The notes under the pieces: generated by a model
What the model saw: the letters and a program-made list of their open reading frames with translations, nothing else
Told to the model about the DNA's origin: nothing
Database searches by the model: none
Made by a program: the position numbers and the translations under genes
Shown here: positions 49,964 through 58,715 of the stretch, one piece after another
Layout: each line of letters opens with the position of its first letter
How positions within the stretch are numbered: the first letter of the stretch is position 1
NCBI RefSeq assembly: GCF_014306135.1
Contig: NZ_JACRWD010000004.1
Coordinates: 62,001 to 126,000 of the forward strand
From: Paraclostridium hominis
GTDB lineage: Bacteria > Bacillota > Clostridia > Peptostreptococcales > Peptostreptococcaceae
Direction of reading: 5' to 3'
Length of the DNA stretch: 64,000 nucleotides

Positions 49964-52195
49964 CTAGCACATTTTTCCGTGGAATGTTCTGTTTATAACG
50001 TCTAATTGTTGTTCTCTAGTTAACTTGATGAAGTTTACAGCGTATCCTGAAACTCTTATAGTTAATTGAGGGTATTTTTCTGGATGTTCCATAGCATCTT
50101 CTAAAGTAGATCTATCAAATACGTTAACGTTTAAGTGATGAGCTCCTTGAGAGAAGTATCCATCCATCATTGATGATAAGTTGTTTATTCTTTCAGTCAT
50201 ATCTTTTCCTAAAGCACCTGGTACTATAGAGAAAGTATTTGATATACCATCTTGAGCATGCTCGTATGGTAATTTAGCAACTGATGCTAATGAAGCTAAA
50301 GCACCGCTGTTATCTCTTCCGTGCATTGGGTTAGCTCCTGGAGCAAATGGCTCACCAGCTTTTCTTCCGTCAGGAGTGTTACCAGTTTTCTTACCATAAA
50401 CAACGTTTGAAGTTATAGTAAGTATTGATTGAGTATGATAAGAATTTCTGTAAGTTTTGTTCTTTCTTATCTTGTTCATGAAGTTTTCAACTAATTGAAC
50501 AGCTATATCGTCAACTCTGTCATCGTTGTTTCCGTATTTAGGGAATTCTCCTTCAACTTCGAAGTCAACAACAACACCTTGTTCATTTCTTATAGTTTTA
50601 ACTTTAGCGTATTTTATAGCAGATAATGAGTCAGCACATACTGATAAACCAGCTATACCACAAGCCATAGTTCTGAATACGTCTCTATCATGTAAAGCCA
50701 TTTCTAATGCTTCATAAGAATACTTATCATGCATGTAGTGGATTACATTTAATGTGTTTACATATAAGTTAGCTAACCAATCAGTAAACATATCGAATTT
50801 TTCCATAACTTCATCGTAGTCTAAGTATTCAGAAGTTATTGGCTCAAATCTTGGTCCAACTTGCTTTAATTTCTTCTCATCTATACCACCGTTTATAGCG
50901 TATAATAAAGTCTTAGCTAAGTTAACTCTAGCTCCGAAGAATTGCATTTGCTTACCTATTCTCATTGCAGATACACAACAAGCTATACCGTAGTCGTCTC
51001 CCCAGTAAGGTTTCATTAAATCATCGTTCTCGTATTGAACAGAACTTGTGTCTATTGATACTTTAGAACAGAAGTTTTTGAATCCTTCTGGTAATTGAGT
51101 AGACCATAATACTGTTAAGTTTGGCTCTGGAGATGGTCCAAGAGTATATAAAGTATTTAACATTCTGAATGAGTTTTTAGTTACTAATGTTCTACCATCT
51201 AATCCCATACCACCGATAGACTCAGTTACCCAAGTTGGGTCTCCAGAGAATAAATCGTTGTATTCAGGAGTTCTTAAGAATCTAACCATTCTTAACTTCA
51301 TAACGAAGTGGTCCATTATTTCTTGAGCTTGCTCTTCAGTTAATACACCAGCAGCTAAATCTCTTTCGAAGTATATATCTAAGAAAGTAGAAACTCTACC
51401 TAAAGACATTGCAGCTCCGTTTTGATCTTTAACAGCTCCTAAGTATCCGAAGTAAGTCCATTGAACAGCTTCTTTTGCATTAGTAGCTGGTTGAGATATG
51501 TCGAATCCGTAAGATGCAGCCATTCTCTTTAAAGCTTCTAAAGCTTTTATTTGATCAGATATTTCTTCTCTTAATCTTATTACTTCTTCATCTATACATC
51601 TAACTTCTAATGAAGCTTTTTGATCTAATTTATCTTGTATTAATTTATCAACACCGTATAAAGCAACTCTTCTGTAGTCACCTATTATTCTACCTCTACC
51701 GTAAGCATCTGGTAATCCAGTTATTATACCAGCACTTCTAGCAGCTCTCATGTCAGGAGTATAAGCATCGAATACACCTTGGTTATGAGTTTTTCTATAT
51801 TTAGTGAATATTTCACTTATTTCAGGATTTAATTTGTATCCATAAGCGTCACAAGAAGTTTCAACCATTCTTATTCCACCAAATGGCATTACAGCTCTTT
51901 TTAAAGGAGCATCAGTTTGAACCCCAACTATTGTTTCTAAGTCCTTTTCTATATATCCAGGACCGTAAGCATCTATTAAAGATACTGTATCAGTGTCTAC
52001 ATCTAATGTACCATTGTTTTCTCTTTCTTTTTTGAAAAGATCAAGAGCTTGGTTCCATAATTTTTTAGTATTTTCAGTTGCTCCAGCTAAGAAAGAATCA
52101 TTTCCTTCATATGGAGTGTAGTTTAATTGTATGAACTCTCTAACGTTTATTTCTTTAGTCCATCTACCAGTTTTGAATCCTTGCCATGCATTCAT
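49964..52195 (-). CDS. pflB: Formate C-acetyltransferase (pyruvate formate-lyase)
   Basis: Glycyl-radical enzyme that converts pyruvate and CoA to acetyl-CoA and formate. The active-site Cys pair is in IACCVSAMRIG (near residue 405), and the radical Gly is Gly717 in RVSGYAVNF. Length 743 fits. It has an AAGGAGG site and a palindrome-rich promoter region. In this genome the formate can feed Fhs, linking sugar fermentation to the Wood-Ljungdahl methyl branch; that link is inference from gene content. Confidence 0.97.
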   Translation of the reverse strand: MNAWQGFKTGRWTKEINVREFIQLNYTPYEGNDSFLAGATENTKKLWNQALDLFKKERENNGTLDVDTDTVSLIDAYGPGYIEKDLETIVGVQTDAPLKRAVMPFGGIRMVETSCDAYGYKLNPEISEIFTKYRKTHNQGVFDAYTPDMRAARSAGIITGLPDAYGRGRIIGDYRRVALYGVDKLIQDKLDQKASLEVRCIDEEVIRLREEISDQIKALEALKRMAASYGFDISQPATNAKEAVQWTYFGYLGAVKDQNGAAMSLGRVSTFLDIYFERDLAAGVLTEEQAQEIMDHFVMKLRMVRFLRTPEYNDLFSGDPTWVTESIGGMGLDGRTLVTKNSFRMLNTLYTLGPSPEPNLTVLWSTQLPEGFKNFCSKVSIDTSSVQYENDDLMKPYWGDDYGIACCVSAMRIGKQMQFFGARVNLAKTLLYAINGGIDEKKLKQVGPRFEPITSEYLDYDEVMEKFDMFTDWLANLYVNTLNVIHYMHDKYSYEALEMALHDRDVFRTMACGIAGLSVCADSLSAIKYAKVKTIRNEQGVVVDFEVEGEFPKYGNNDDRVDDIAVQLVENFMNKIRKNKTYRNSYHTQSILTITSNVVYGKKTGNTPDGRKAGEPFAPGANPMHGRDNSGALASLASVAKLPYEHAQDGISNTFSIVPGALGKDMTERINNLSSMMDGYFSQGAHHLNVNVFDRSTLEDAMEHPEKYPQLTIRVSGYAVNFIKLTREQQLDVINRTFHGKMC

Positions 52196-52296
52196 GTTGA
52201 TAGCCTCCTTAAGTTTTATGTGTGTTCAAATTAATTTATATTTATAAAATCTAGCTAGATATTTTTTAAACAATATAATCATAACACAGAATTAGT

Positions 52297-52330
52297 ATTT
52301 TGTATACAAAATTTTAAATCAAAATTTTGA
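52297..52330. promoter_or_regulatory. Palindromic operator candidates upstream of pflB
   Basis: A perfect 16-bp palindrome ATTTTGTATACAAAAT (52297-52312) and a 12-bp palindrome TCAAAATTTTGA (52319-52330) lie 100-135 bases before the pflB start in the divergent 293-base gap. On the other side, TTGACA (52344-52349) and TATAAT (52365-52370) with a short 15-base spacer face the antiporter gene. A transcription factor site controlling pflB is likely; I cannot name the factor. Confidence 0.45.
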
Positions 52331-52488
52331 ATTGTGTTTTATTTTGACATCTTTTGTATATTCATATAATACCCAGAGAAAAGTGTGATAAACACGAATT
52401 TTAAGAATAATTTAAATTATTTTTAAATAGATTAAATATACATAAATAAATAAGTAAACTGAATATGTATATTATTAGGGGGGATAAA

Positions 52489-53445
52489 ATGATATTTACA
52501 ATTATCTTATTTTTATTGGGATTTGTATTAATAACTAAAGGTGCGGATATTTTTATAGAATCCACTATTTCTGTAGCAAAAAAAACAAATATACCAGAAA
52601 TAGTTTTAGGCGCAACTATAGTTAGTTTAGCAACTACGTTCCCAGAGTTAACTGTATCAGCTTTTGCATCTATACAAGGGCATACTACAATGAGTTTGGG
52701 AAATGCAATAGGTTCTATAATATGTAATACAGGATTAGCACTTGGGTTAGTAGCAATGATTAAACCGTTTAAGGTAGATAAGAAGATTTTTAATTCAAAA
52801 GCTATATTGTTAATGATATCTGTGACAGTTTTGATTATTTTAGGTATGGATAAAACAATAGGAAGAATGGATGCTATGGCTTTAATTGGTTTATTAGTTA
52901 TTTACATGATAAATAATTATAATAGTATTCCAAAGACAGGATCAAGAAGAACTAGTAATGCCGCAAATATAGAGGACAGTAAATCATCAGACATGATAAA
53001 ATTGGTAGTTATGTTTGTAATTGGTATAACAATGATGATTATAGGTTCAAGGCTATTGGTTAACAATGGAATTAAAATTGCAGAAGTTTTAGGAGTACCG
53101 CAAGCTGTTATAAGTTTAACTGTAATAGCACTTGGAACATCACTTCCTGAGTTAGTATCGTGCTTGACTGCTATAAGAAAAAGTCATAATGCAATTTCTG
53201 TTGGGAATATATTAGGGGCTAATATATTAAATATAGTTTCAGTTATTGGATTATCATCATTTATAAATGACATACCTATACTTAAGCAAACTTCTATGGT
53301 AGATTTTCCATTTATGATATTACTTTTATTAATACTTATAATACCTACATTTATTAAGCAAAAGATTTATAGATTTCAAGGTTTACTTATGATACTTACA
53401 TATATAATATATATATCAACTTTATACTTTACATATATAGATTAA
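52489..53445 (+). CDS. Calcium/sodium antiporter (CaCA family, YrbG-like)
   Basis: An integral membrane cation/Ca2+ exchanger of about 10 helices. The two alpha repeats are visible: GATIVSLATTFPELTVSA (residues about 40-57) and ALGTSLPELVSCLTA (about 205-219), each with the acidic transport residue, plus GNAIGSIICN and GNILGANILN. I take ATG at 52489 because AGGGGGG (52475-52481) precedes it; an upstream ATG at 52465 overlaps that site. The protein is 318 residues. Physiological ion preference is not shown by sequence. Confidence 0.9.
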   Translation: MIFTIILFLLGFVLITKGADIFIESTISVAKKTNIPEIVLGATIVSLATTFPELTVSAFASIQGHTTMSLGNAIGSIICNTGLALGLVAMIKPFKVDKKIFNSKAILLMISVTVLIILGMDKTIGRMDAMALIGLLVIYMINNYNSIPKTGSRRTSNAANIEDSKSSDMIKLVVMFVIGITMMIIGSRLLVNNGIKIAEVLGVPQAVISLTVIALGTSLPELVSCLTAIRKSHNAISVGNILGANILNIVSVIGLSSFINDIPILKQTSMVDFPFMILLLLILIIPTFIKQKIYRFQGLLMILTYIIYISTLYFTYID

Positions 53446-53476
53446 AATAAGGTATGTTTTAAACATGCCTTATTTT
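53444..53476 (+). terminator. Intrinsic terminator after the antiporter gene
   Basis: A 16-bp stem with one G-T pair (53444-53459 with 53461-53476, core AAGGTATG/CATGCCTT) overlapping the stop codon and ending in T-rich sequence. Confidence 0.8.
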
Positions 53477-53592
53477 TGATTTATACTGAATACCTTATTT
53501 ACCATTAGGATAAAATATTAATTGCATAATATATGAAATAAATATATAATTGATAAAGTTAATATAAATTGATTACGGAAAGGAAACAATAT

Positions 53593-55182
53593 ATGAATAT
53601 AGTTAAATTCGATGATTTACCAATAAATGAAAACATAAAAAAAGCTGTATTAGAAATGGGATTTGAAGAACCATCTCCAATACAAGCTCAAGCAATACCA
53701 AAAATAATTACAGGAGTAGATATTATAGGGCAAGCTCAAACTGGTACGGGGAAAACAGCAGCATTTAGTATACCTATATTAGAAATGGTAGACCCAGATG
53801 ATAAGAGTCTACAAGCAGTAGTTTTATGTCCAACAAGAGAATTAGCAATACAAGTATCAAGTGAAATAAGAAAAATAGGTAAGTACATGCACGGGATAAA
53901 AACTTTACCTGTATACGGAGGACAACCTATAGATAGACAAATAAGATCTTTAAAAAGCGGAGTACAAATAGTTATAGGAACTCCAGGTCGTATTATAGAT
54001 CATATAAATCGTAAGACTTTAAAGATGGATAAAGTTAAAATGGTTATATTAGATGAAGCGGATGAAATGTTAGATATGGGATTTAGAGAAGATATAGAGA
54101 TGATTTTAGATAAGACTCCAGAAGATAGACAAACAACTTTCTTCTCTGCTACTATGCCAAAAGGAATTTTAGATTTAACAAAGAAATTCCAAAAAGATCC
54201 TGAGCATGTAAAGATAGTTAGAAAAGAACTTACAGTTCCAAATATAAAACAATATTATATAGAAACTAAGTCAGCTAACAAGTTAGAAGTATTATGTAGA
54301 TTGATAGATGTATATAATCCTAAGTTATCAGTAGTATTTTGTAATACTAAAAGAGGTGCAGATGAATTAGTTAGCGATTTACAAGCTAGAGGATATTTTG
54401 CAGATGCATTACATGGAGATTTAAAGCAAACTCAAAGAGACATAGTAATGGATAAGTTTAGAAATGGAACAATAGATATATTAGTTGCTACAGATGTAGC
54501 TGCAAGAGGAATAGATGTTGATGATGTTGAAGCAGTATTTAACTATGATTTACCACAAGATGAAGAGTACTATGTACACAGAATAGGTAGAACAGGTAGA
54601 GCTGGTAGAACTGGGGTTTCATTCTCTTTTGTATTCGGGAAAGAAAAGAGAAAAATGAAAGATATAGAAAGATATACTAAATCTAAATTAGAAAAACACA
54701 GTATACCATCAATATCAGATGTAGAAGAGAAAAAAGTGAGTGTATTCTTTGAACAAGTTAAATCTACTATACAAGAAGGTCATTTAACAAAGCAAGTTCA
54801 ATGGTTAGAAAACTTCTGCAAAGAAGAAGATTATGATACTTTAGATATAGCAGCAGCTTTAGTTAAATTAGCTCTAGGTGATGAAGAGAAAGAAGAAATA
54901 GTAGAAGAATCATATGATACAGGCGCTGAATCAGGAATGACTAGACTATTTATAAATGTAGGTAGAAAACAAAAAGTTCAAGCTAGAGATATAGTTGGAG
55001 CTATAGCTGGAGAAGTTGGAATACCTGGAAAGTTAGTTGGAACTATAGATATATATGATAAATATACATTTGTTGAAGTTCCAAAGAAACATACTAGAAA
55101 AGTTCTAGATAAAATGAAAAACATAAAAATAAAAGGAAATAAAGTTAATATAGAAAGAGCGAATTCTAAGAGAAAAAAATAA
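53593..55182 (+). CDS. DEAD-box RNA helicase with DbpA-type RNA-binding domain
   Basis: An ATP-dependent RNA helicase of 529 residues from ATG 53593 (GAAAGGA upstream; an in-frame TTG at 53569 lacks a site). Q motif FDDLPINENIKKAV...PSPIQ, Walker A AQTGTGKT (near residue 47), DEADEMLD, SATMP, then the C domain with HRIGRTGRAGRTG. Residues about 450-525 (RLFINVGRKQKVQARDI ... TFVEVP) are a DbpA RNA-binding domain, which in E. coli DbpA and B. subtilis YxiN binds 23S rRNA hairpin 92. Ribosome assembly or cold-adaptation roles are likely. Confidence 0.92.
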   Translation: MNIVKFDDLPINENIKKAVLEMGFEEPSPIQAQAIPKIITGVDIIGQAQTGTGKTAAFSIPILEMVDPDDKSLQAVVLCPTRELAIQVSSEIRKIGKYMHGIKTLPVYGGQPIDRQIRSLKSGVQIVIGTPGRIIDHINRKTLKMDKVKMVILDEADEMLDMGFREDIEMILDKTPEDRQTTFFSATMPKGILDLTKKFQKDPEHVKIVRKELTVPNIKQYYIETKSANKLEVLCRLIDVYNPKLSVVFCNTKRGADELVSDLQARGYFADALHGDLKQTQRDIVMDKFRNGTIDILVATDVAARGIDVDDVEAVFNYDLPQDEEYYVHRIGRTGRAGRTGVSFSFVFGKEKRKMKDIERYTKSKLEKHSIPSISDVEEKKVSVFFEQVKSTIQEGHLTKQVQWLENFCKEEDYDTLDIAAALVKLALGDEEKEEIVEESYDTGAESGMTRLFINVGRKQKVQARDIVGAIAGEVGIPGKLVGTIDIYDKYTFVEVPKKHTRKVLDKMKNIKIKGNKVNIERANSKRKK

Positions 55183-55226
55183 TAAATTAAAAGAGGATAT
55201 CTTTAAAGATATCCTCTTTTAATTTA
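55183..55226. terminator. Perfect 44-base palindromic bidirectional terminator
   Basis: A 22-bp perfect palindrome (55183-55204 with 55205-55226) around AAAGAGGATATCTTT, with T/A tracts on each side, between convergent genes. Its right end overlaps the stop of the aminotransferase gene. Confidence 0.88.
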
Positions 55227-56459
55227 TTCAAATTCCAAATTAAGAGATAAAAGTCTGTTTTTTAAGTCATCCATAACTTTAAGTTCATCAGATAAAGAAT
55301 TAGCATCATAAGTAACAGAAAATCTTAAAAAGCTACCACAATCATCCCAAGGAACTGTTGATATTAATGCATTTGAAAGTATATAAAGGCTAGCTTCCTC
55401 TGCATTTTTAAACCTTATTCCATCTTTAACCCCAATAGGTATTGGTACGTAAGAATAAAATCCGCCTTTAGGTTTATCAATTTTAAATCCAACTTGTCTT
55501 AAAACATCGATTAAAATATTAAAGCGTCTTAAATATCTATCTTTATTTAATTCTATTAAATTAAAATGGTTAAGAGCATAAGCTCCAGCTTTTTGAATAG
55601 CTCTAAATTGACCAGAGTCTGTATGGCCTTTAACAGTGCTATAAACTTTCATTGCTTTTTTAGAACCAACAACAAAAGCTAATCTCCATCCAGTCATATT
55701 AAAAGCCTTAGATAAAGAATGAATTTCTATACAAACATCTATAGCTCCTTCTATACTTAGAATACTAAGTGGTTTACAATCACCATAAGTCAAAGGCCCA
55801 TAGGCTAAATCTGATATTATTAAAATGTCATTATCTTTAGCAAATTTAACAGCATGTTCATAAAATTCTTTAGTTGCAACCTGACCAGTAGGGTTATTAG
55901 GATAATTTAAATATAATAATTTGGATCTTTTTTTTATATCATCAGGGATGTTATCTAAGTCTGGATAGAAATTATTTTCAGGGCATAGAGGTAAGTTATA
56001 GGTTTCACCACCTATATATTTTGAATATGTTCCAAGAACTTGATATGCAGGTGCTGGCATAAGGCATATATCTCCAGGATTTATAAAACAAAGTGGAAGC
56101 ATAGCTAAAACTGGCTTTGAACCTATCCCGTGTACTATATTTTCAGTAGTAATGTTTTTTACATTGTACACTTGTTCTAGATATTTACAAGCTGCTTCTT
56201 GAAATTCAATAATCCCATTATCTGAATAGAACCTATTCTCTGGTTTGCCAGCTTCAATTGATAATATATCTACAAGGGATTTATGAGCCATTTTGTCAGG
56301 TTCTCCTACGCCCATATCAATAAGTTTTATGTCTGGAAACTTAGATTGAACTTCTTTGGTTATCTTTTTTAATTTTTCAAATTTATAAAGTCTATTATTA
56401 TCTTCAAAAAATGATGGACCTCCAAGTCGATTAGAAACTTTGTTGTATATAAAATCCAT
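55224..56459 (-). CDS. dapL: LL-diaminopimelate aminotransferase (DapL-type)
   Basis: A fold type I PLP aminotransferase of 411 residues. The DapL-like start is present (LIDMGVGEPDKMAHKSLVDI; GIGSKPVLAMLPLCFINPGD), with NYPNNPTGQ and the PLP Lys in HSLSKAFNMTGWR. DapL makes LL-diaminopimelate directly from tetrahydrodipicolinate for lysine and peptidoglycan. Other class I aminotransferases share these motifs, so substrate is inferred from overall similarity and length. It stands next to the spoIIA operon but is divergently transcribed from it. Confidence 0.75.
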   Translation of the reverse strand: MDFIYNKVSNRLGGPSFFEDNNRLYKFEKLKKITKEVQSKFPDIKLIDMGVGEPDKMAHKSLVDILSIEAGKPENRFYSDNGIIEFQEAACKYLEQVYNVKNITTENIVHGIGSKPVLAMLPLCFINPGDICLMPAPAYQVLGTYSKYIGGETYNLPLCPENNFYPDLDNIPDDIKKRSKLLYLNYPNNPTGQVATKEFYEHAVKFAKDNDILIISDLAYGPLTYGDCKPLSILSIEGAIDVCIEIHSLSKAFNMTGWRLAFVVGSKKAMKVYSTVKGHTDSGQFRAIQKAGAYALNHFNLIELNKDRYLRRFNILIDVLRQVGFKIDKPKGGFYSYVPIPIGVKDGIRFKNAEEASLYILSNALISTVPWDDCGSFLRFSVTYDANSLSDELKVMDDLKNRLLSLNLEFE

Positions 56460-56550
56460 TATTATTCCTCCAAATTTAATTTAGTATAGTACATAATATT
56501 TAAATGTGTAACTTTTTGATACAATAAAACAAAACTATTTAAATATTATT

Positions 56551-56577
56551 GAAGGATAATAATTTAATTTATAGAAT
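56551..56577 (+). promoter_or_regulatory. SigH promoter of the spoIIA operon
   Basis: GAAGGATAA (56551-56559) matches the -35 RNAGGAWWW, an 11-base spacer follows, and ATAGAAT (56571-56577) matches the -10 RNNGAAT. It sits 44 bases before spoIIAA. In B. subtilis and C. difficile spoIIA is SigH-dependent. Confidence 0.8.
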
Positions 56578-56620
56578 TGAATACAAAGTATTATTTTTAA
56601 AACTGTTAGGAGGGGAACTA

Positions 56621-56977
56621 ATGATAAATTTTTCATTGGATAATAAAAACTTAAAAGTTGAGTTTCTAAGTAAGGAATTAGATCATCATATATCAAATGA
56701 AGTAAGAGAAGAAATAGATTATATAATACAGGAAAAACAGATAAAAAATATAATTTTTGATTTTAAGAATATGAACTTTATGGATTCTTCAGGAATTGGG
56801 GTTGTAATTGGAAGATATAAAAGAGTATCTAGTGAGGGTGGCAAAGTAGCTGTAATAAATATAAATCCAAGGGTAAAAAAGATTTTTGATTTATCAGGAA
56901 TGAGTAAAATTATAGAAATTCATAACACTTATGAAGATGCTTTAGGTTCTTTTTTAGGAGGTGTAGCAAATGAGTAA
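56621..56977 (+). CDS. spoIIAA: Anti-sigma F factor antagonist SpoIIAA
   Basis: A STAS-domain protein that frees SigF by binding SpoIIAB in the forespore. The phosphorylatable Ser lies in FMDSSGIGVVIGRYK (near residue 56). ATG at 56621 follows AGGAGGGG; an earlier in-frame ATG at 56549 lies upstream of the SigH promoter and has no site. The protein is 118 residues, as usual. It overlaps spoIIAB by 8 bases. Confidence 0.95.
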   Translation: MINFSLDNKNLKVEFLSKELDHHISNEVREEIDYIIQEKQIKNIIFDFKNMNFMDSSGIGVVIGRYKRVSSEGGKVAVININPRVKKIFDLSGMSKIIEIHNTYEDALGSFLGGVANE

Positions 56978-57404
56978 TATTATGGAAGTGAAATTTTCAG
57001 CAAAATCAGAAAATGAAAGTTTTGCAAGAGTCATAGTTGCATCTTTTGCATCTAAATTAGATCCTACATTAGATGAGATTGCAGATATAAAAACTGCTGT
57101 TTCGGAAGCAGTTACAAACTCAATAATACATGGATATGATGAAGATGAAACTAAATTTGTTAATATAAGATGTGAAATAGAAGATAAAACTATTACTATT
57201 TCAGTTGAAGATTTCGGAAATGGAATAGAAGATTTAGATATGGCAATGCAACCATTATATACGTCTAAACCTGAGTTAGAAAGATCTGGTATGGGATTTA
57301 CTGTTATGGAAAGCTTTATGGACAACATAGAAGTTTTCTCTAAAAAGGGAGAAGGAACTAAGGTAATTATGAAAAAGAAAATAGATTCATCTAATATAGA
57401 ATAG
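56970..57404 (+). CDS. spoIIAB: Anti-sigma F factor SpoIIAB
   Basis: A GHKL-fold kinase and anti-sigma factor of 144 residues that holds SigF or phosphorylates SpoIIAA. Conserved boxes: AVSEAVTNSIIHGY (N box, near residue 45), VEDFGNGIEDLDMAMQPLYT (G1) and RSGMGFTVMESFMD (G2). It overlaps spoIIAA by 8 bases and lies 10 bases before sigF, the standard coupled operon. Confidence 0.96.
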   Translation: MSNIMEVKFSAKSENESFARVIVASFASKLDPTLDEIADIKTAVSEAVTNSIIHGYDEDETKFVNIRCEIEDKTITISVEDFGNGIEDLDMAMQPLYTSKPELERSGMGFTVMESFMDNIEVFSKKGEGTKVIMKKKIDSSNIE

Positions 57405-57414
57405 AGGTTTTATT

Positions 57415-58179
57415 ATGGGGATAACTACCAATAAAGAAGAAAGAAAGGGATTGCTTAGCCATGAAGAGACTTTAAGATTAATACAACTTGTGCAAAATGG
57501 AGATGAACAAGCAAAAGAAATTCTAATAGAAAGTAATTTAGGATTGGTTAGGAGTGTTGTATCTAAATTTTTAAATATAGGATATGAAAGAGATGACTTA
57601 TTTCAATTAGGATCTATAGGACTTATAAAGTCTATATATAAATTTGATCCAAAGTTTAACGTGAAATTTTCTACATATGCTGTACCTATGATTTTAGGAG
57701 AAATAAAAAGGTACTTAAGAGATGATGGAATGATAAAGGTATCAAGATCTTTGAAACAGGTTGCAATAAAAGCTAAAACGCAAACTGAGATTTTAACAAA
57801 AAAACTAGGTAGGGAACCTACAATAGACGAATTAGCTAAGGTAGTAGGTGTAGATAAAGAAGAGTTAGTTATGGCGCTAGAATCTAATTTCGCGGTAGAG
57901 TATTTACATGGAGTTATACATGAAGAAGAAGGAGCACCTATATGCTTAATTGACAAAATCAGTTTAAAAGGAGAAAATGAAGAACAAAAAGTTATAGATA
58001 ACTTATTGTTAAAAGAGGTATTGGGAAAATTAGATAAAAGAGAAAGACAAATAATAATGCTTAGATACTTTGAAGATAAAACGCAAAGTGAGATAGGCGA
58101 ATTACTAAATATATCACAAGTTCAAGTTTCTAGAATAGAAAAAAAAGTTTTATCAAAATTAAAATCATATATAGGATAA
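57415..58179 (+). CDS. sigF: RNA polymerase sigma-F factor
   Basis: The first forespore-specific sigma factor, of 254 residues. Regions 2 (RDDLFQLGSIGLIKSIYKFD; FSTYAVPMILGEIKRYLRDD), 3 and 4 (LDKRERQIIMLRYFEDKTQSEIG; ISQVQVSRIEKKVLSKLK) are intact. It is third in the spoIIA operon, followed by a terminator and then spoVA genes, a clostridial arrangement. Confidence 0.96.
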   Translation: MGITTNKEERKGLLSHEETLRLIQLVQNGDEQAKEILIESNLGLVRSVVSKFLNIGYERDDLFQLGSIGLIKSIYKFDPKFNVKFSTYAVPMILGEIKRYLRDDGMIKVSRSLKQVAIKAKTQTEILTKKLGREPTIDELAKVVGVDKEELVMALESNFAVEYLHGVIHEEEGAPICLIDKISLKGENEEQKVIDNLLLKEVLGKLDKRERQIIMLRYFEDKTQSEIGELLNISQVQVSRIEKKVLSKLKSYIG

Positions 58180-58181
58180 AT

Positions 58182-58210
58182 AAACCCTTAAAATTGGGGT
58201 TTATTTTTTT
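58182..58210 (+). terminator. Intrinsic terminator after sigF
   Basis: AAACCC/GGGTTT stem (58182-58187 with 58197-58202) with AT extension and a run of T to about 58210. Confidence 0.75.
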
Positions 58211-58262
58211 TGTTTTGTTAAATAATAACATTATATAAAAGTATTTTATAGGAGGTTACAAA

Positions 58263-58700
58263 ATGGACAAAAATTATAAAGAATATGTTGATAAAATAAG
58301 TCCAAAGCCCACATATGCTAAAAATTATGTATTAGCATTTATAGTTGGAGGAATAATTTGTGTAATTGGACAAGCTATAAATGATGCTTACATGAATTTC
58401 GGACTAGATAAACTTAAAGCAGCAGGAGCTACATCTATGACTTTAATTTTTATAGGAGCTCTTTTAACAGGAATTGGTATATATGATTTACTTGGAAAAA
58501 GAGCAGGCGCTGGGTCAATTATACCTATAACTGGATTTGCAAACTCTATAGTATCTCCAGCTATGGAGTACAAAAGAGAAGGATATGTACTAGGAGTAGG
58601 AGCTAACTTATTTAAAGTTGCTGGACCAGTGTTAGTATATGGTATAGGGTCTTCGGTTTTATGTGGGTTTATATACTATGTGATTAATTTTTTCAAATAG
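58263..58700 (+). CDS. spoVAC: Stage V sporulation protein AC
   Basis: A 145-residue membrane protein of the SpoVA channel that moves dipicolinic acid into spores and out at germination. It has the family start YVDKISPKPTYAKNY, then four hydrophobic segments and the conserved GKRAGAGSIIPITGFANSI. AGGAGG lies before the ATG. It is followed directly by spoVAD and spoVAE. Confidence 0.95.
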   Translation: MDKNYKEYVDKISPKPTYAKNYVLAFIVGGIICVIGQAINDAYMNFGLDKLKAAGATSMTLIFIGALLTGIGIYDLLGKRAGAGSIIPITGFANSIVSPAMEYKREGYVLGVGANLFKVAGPVLVYGIGSSVLCGFIYYVINFFK

Positions 58701-58715
58701 AAAGGGGTTATTTAA

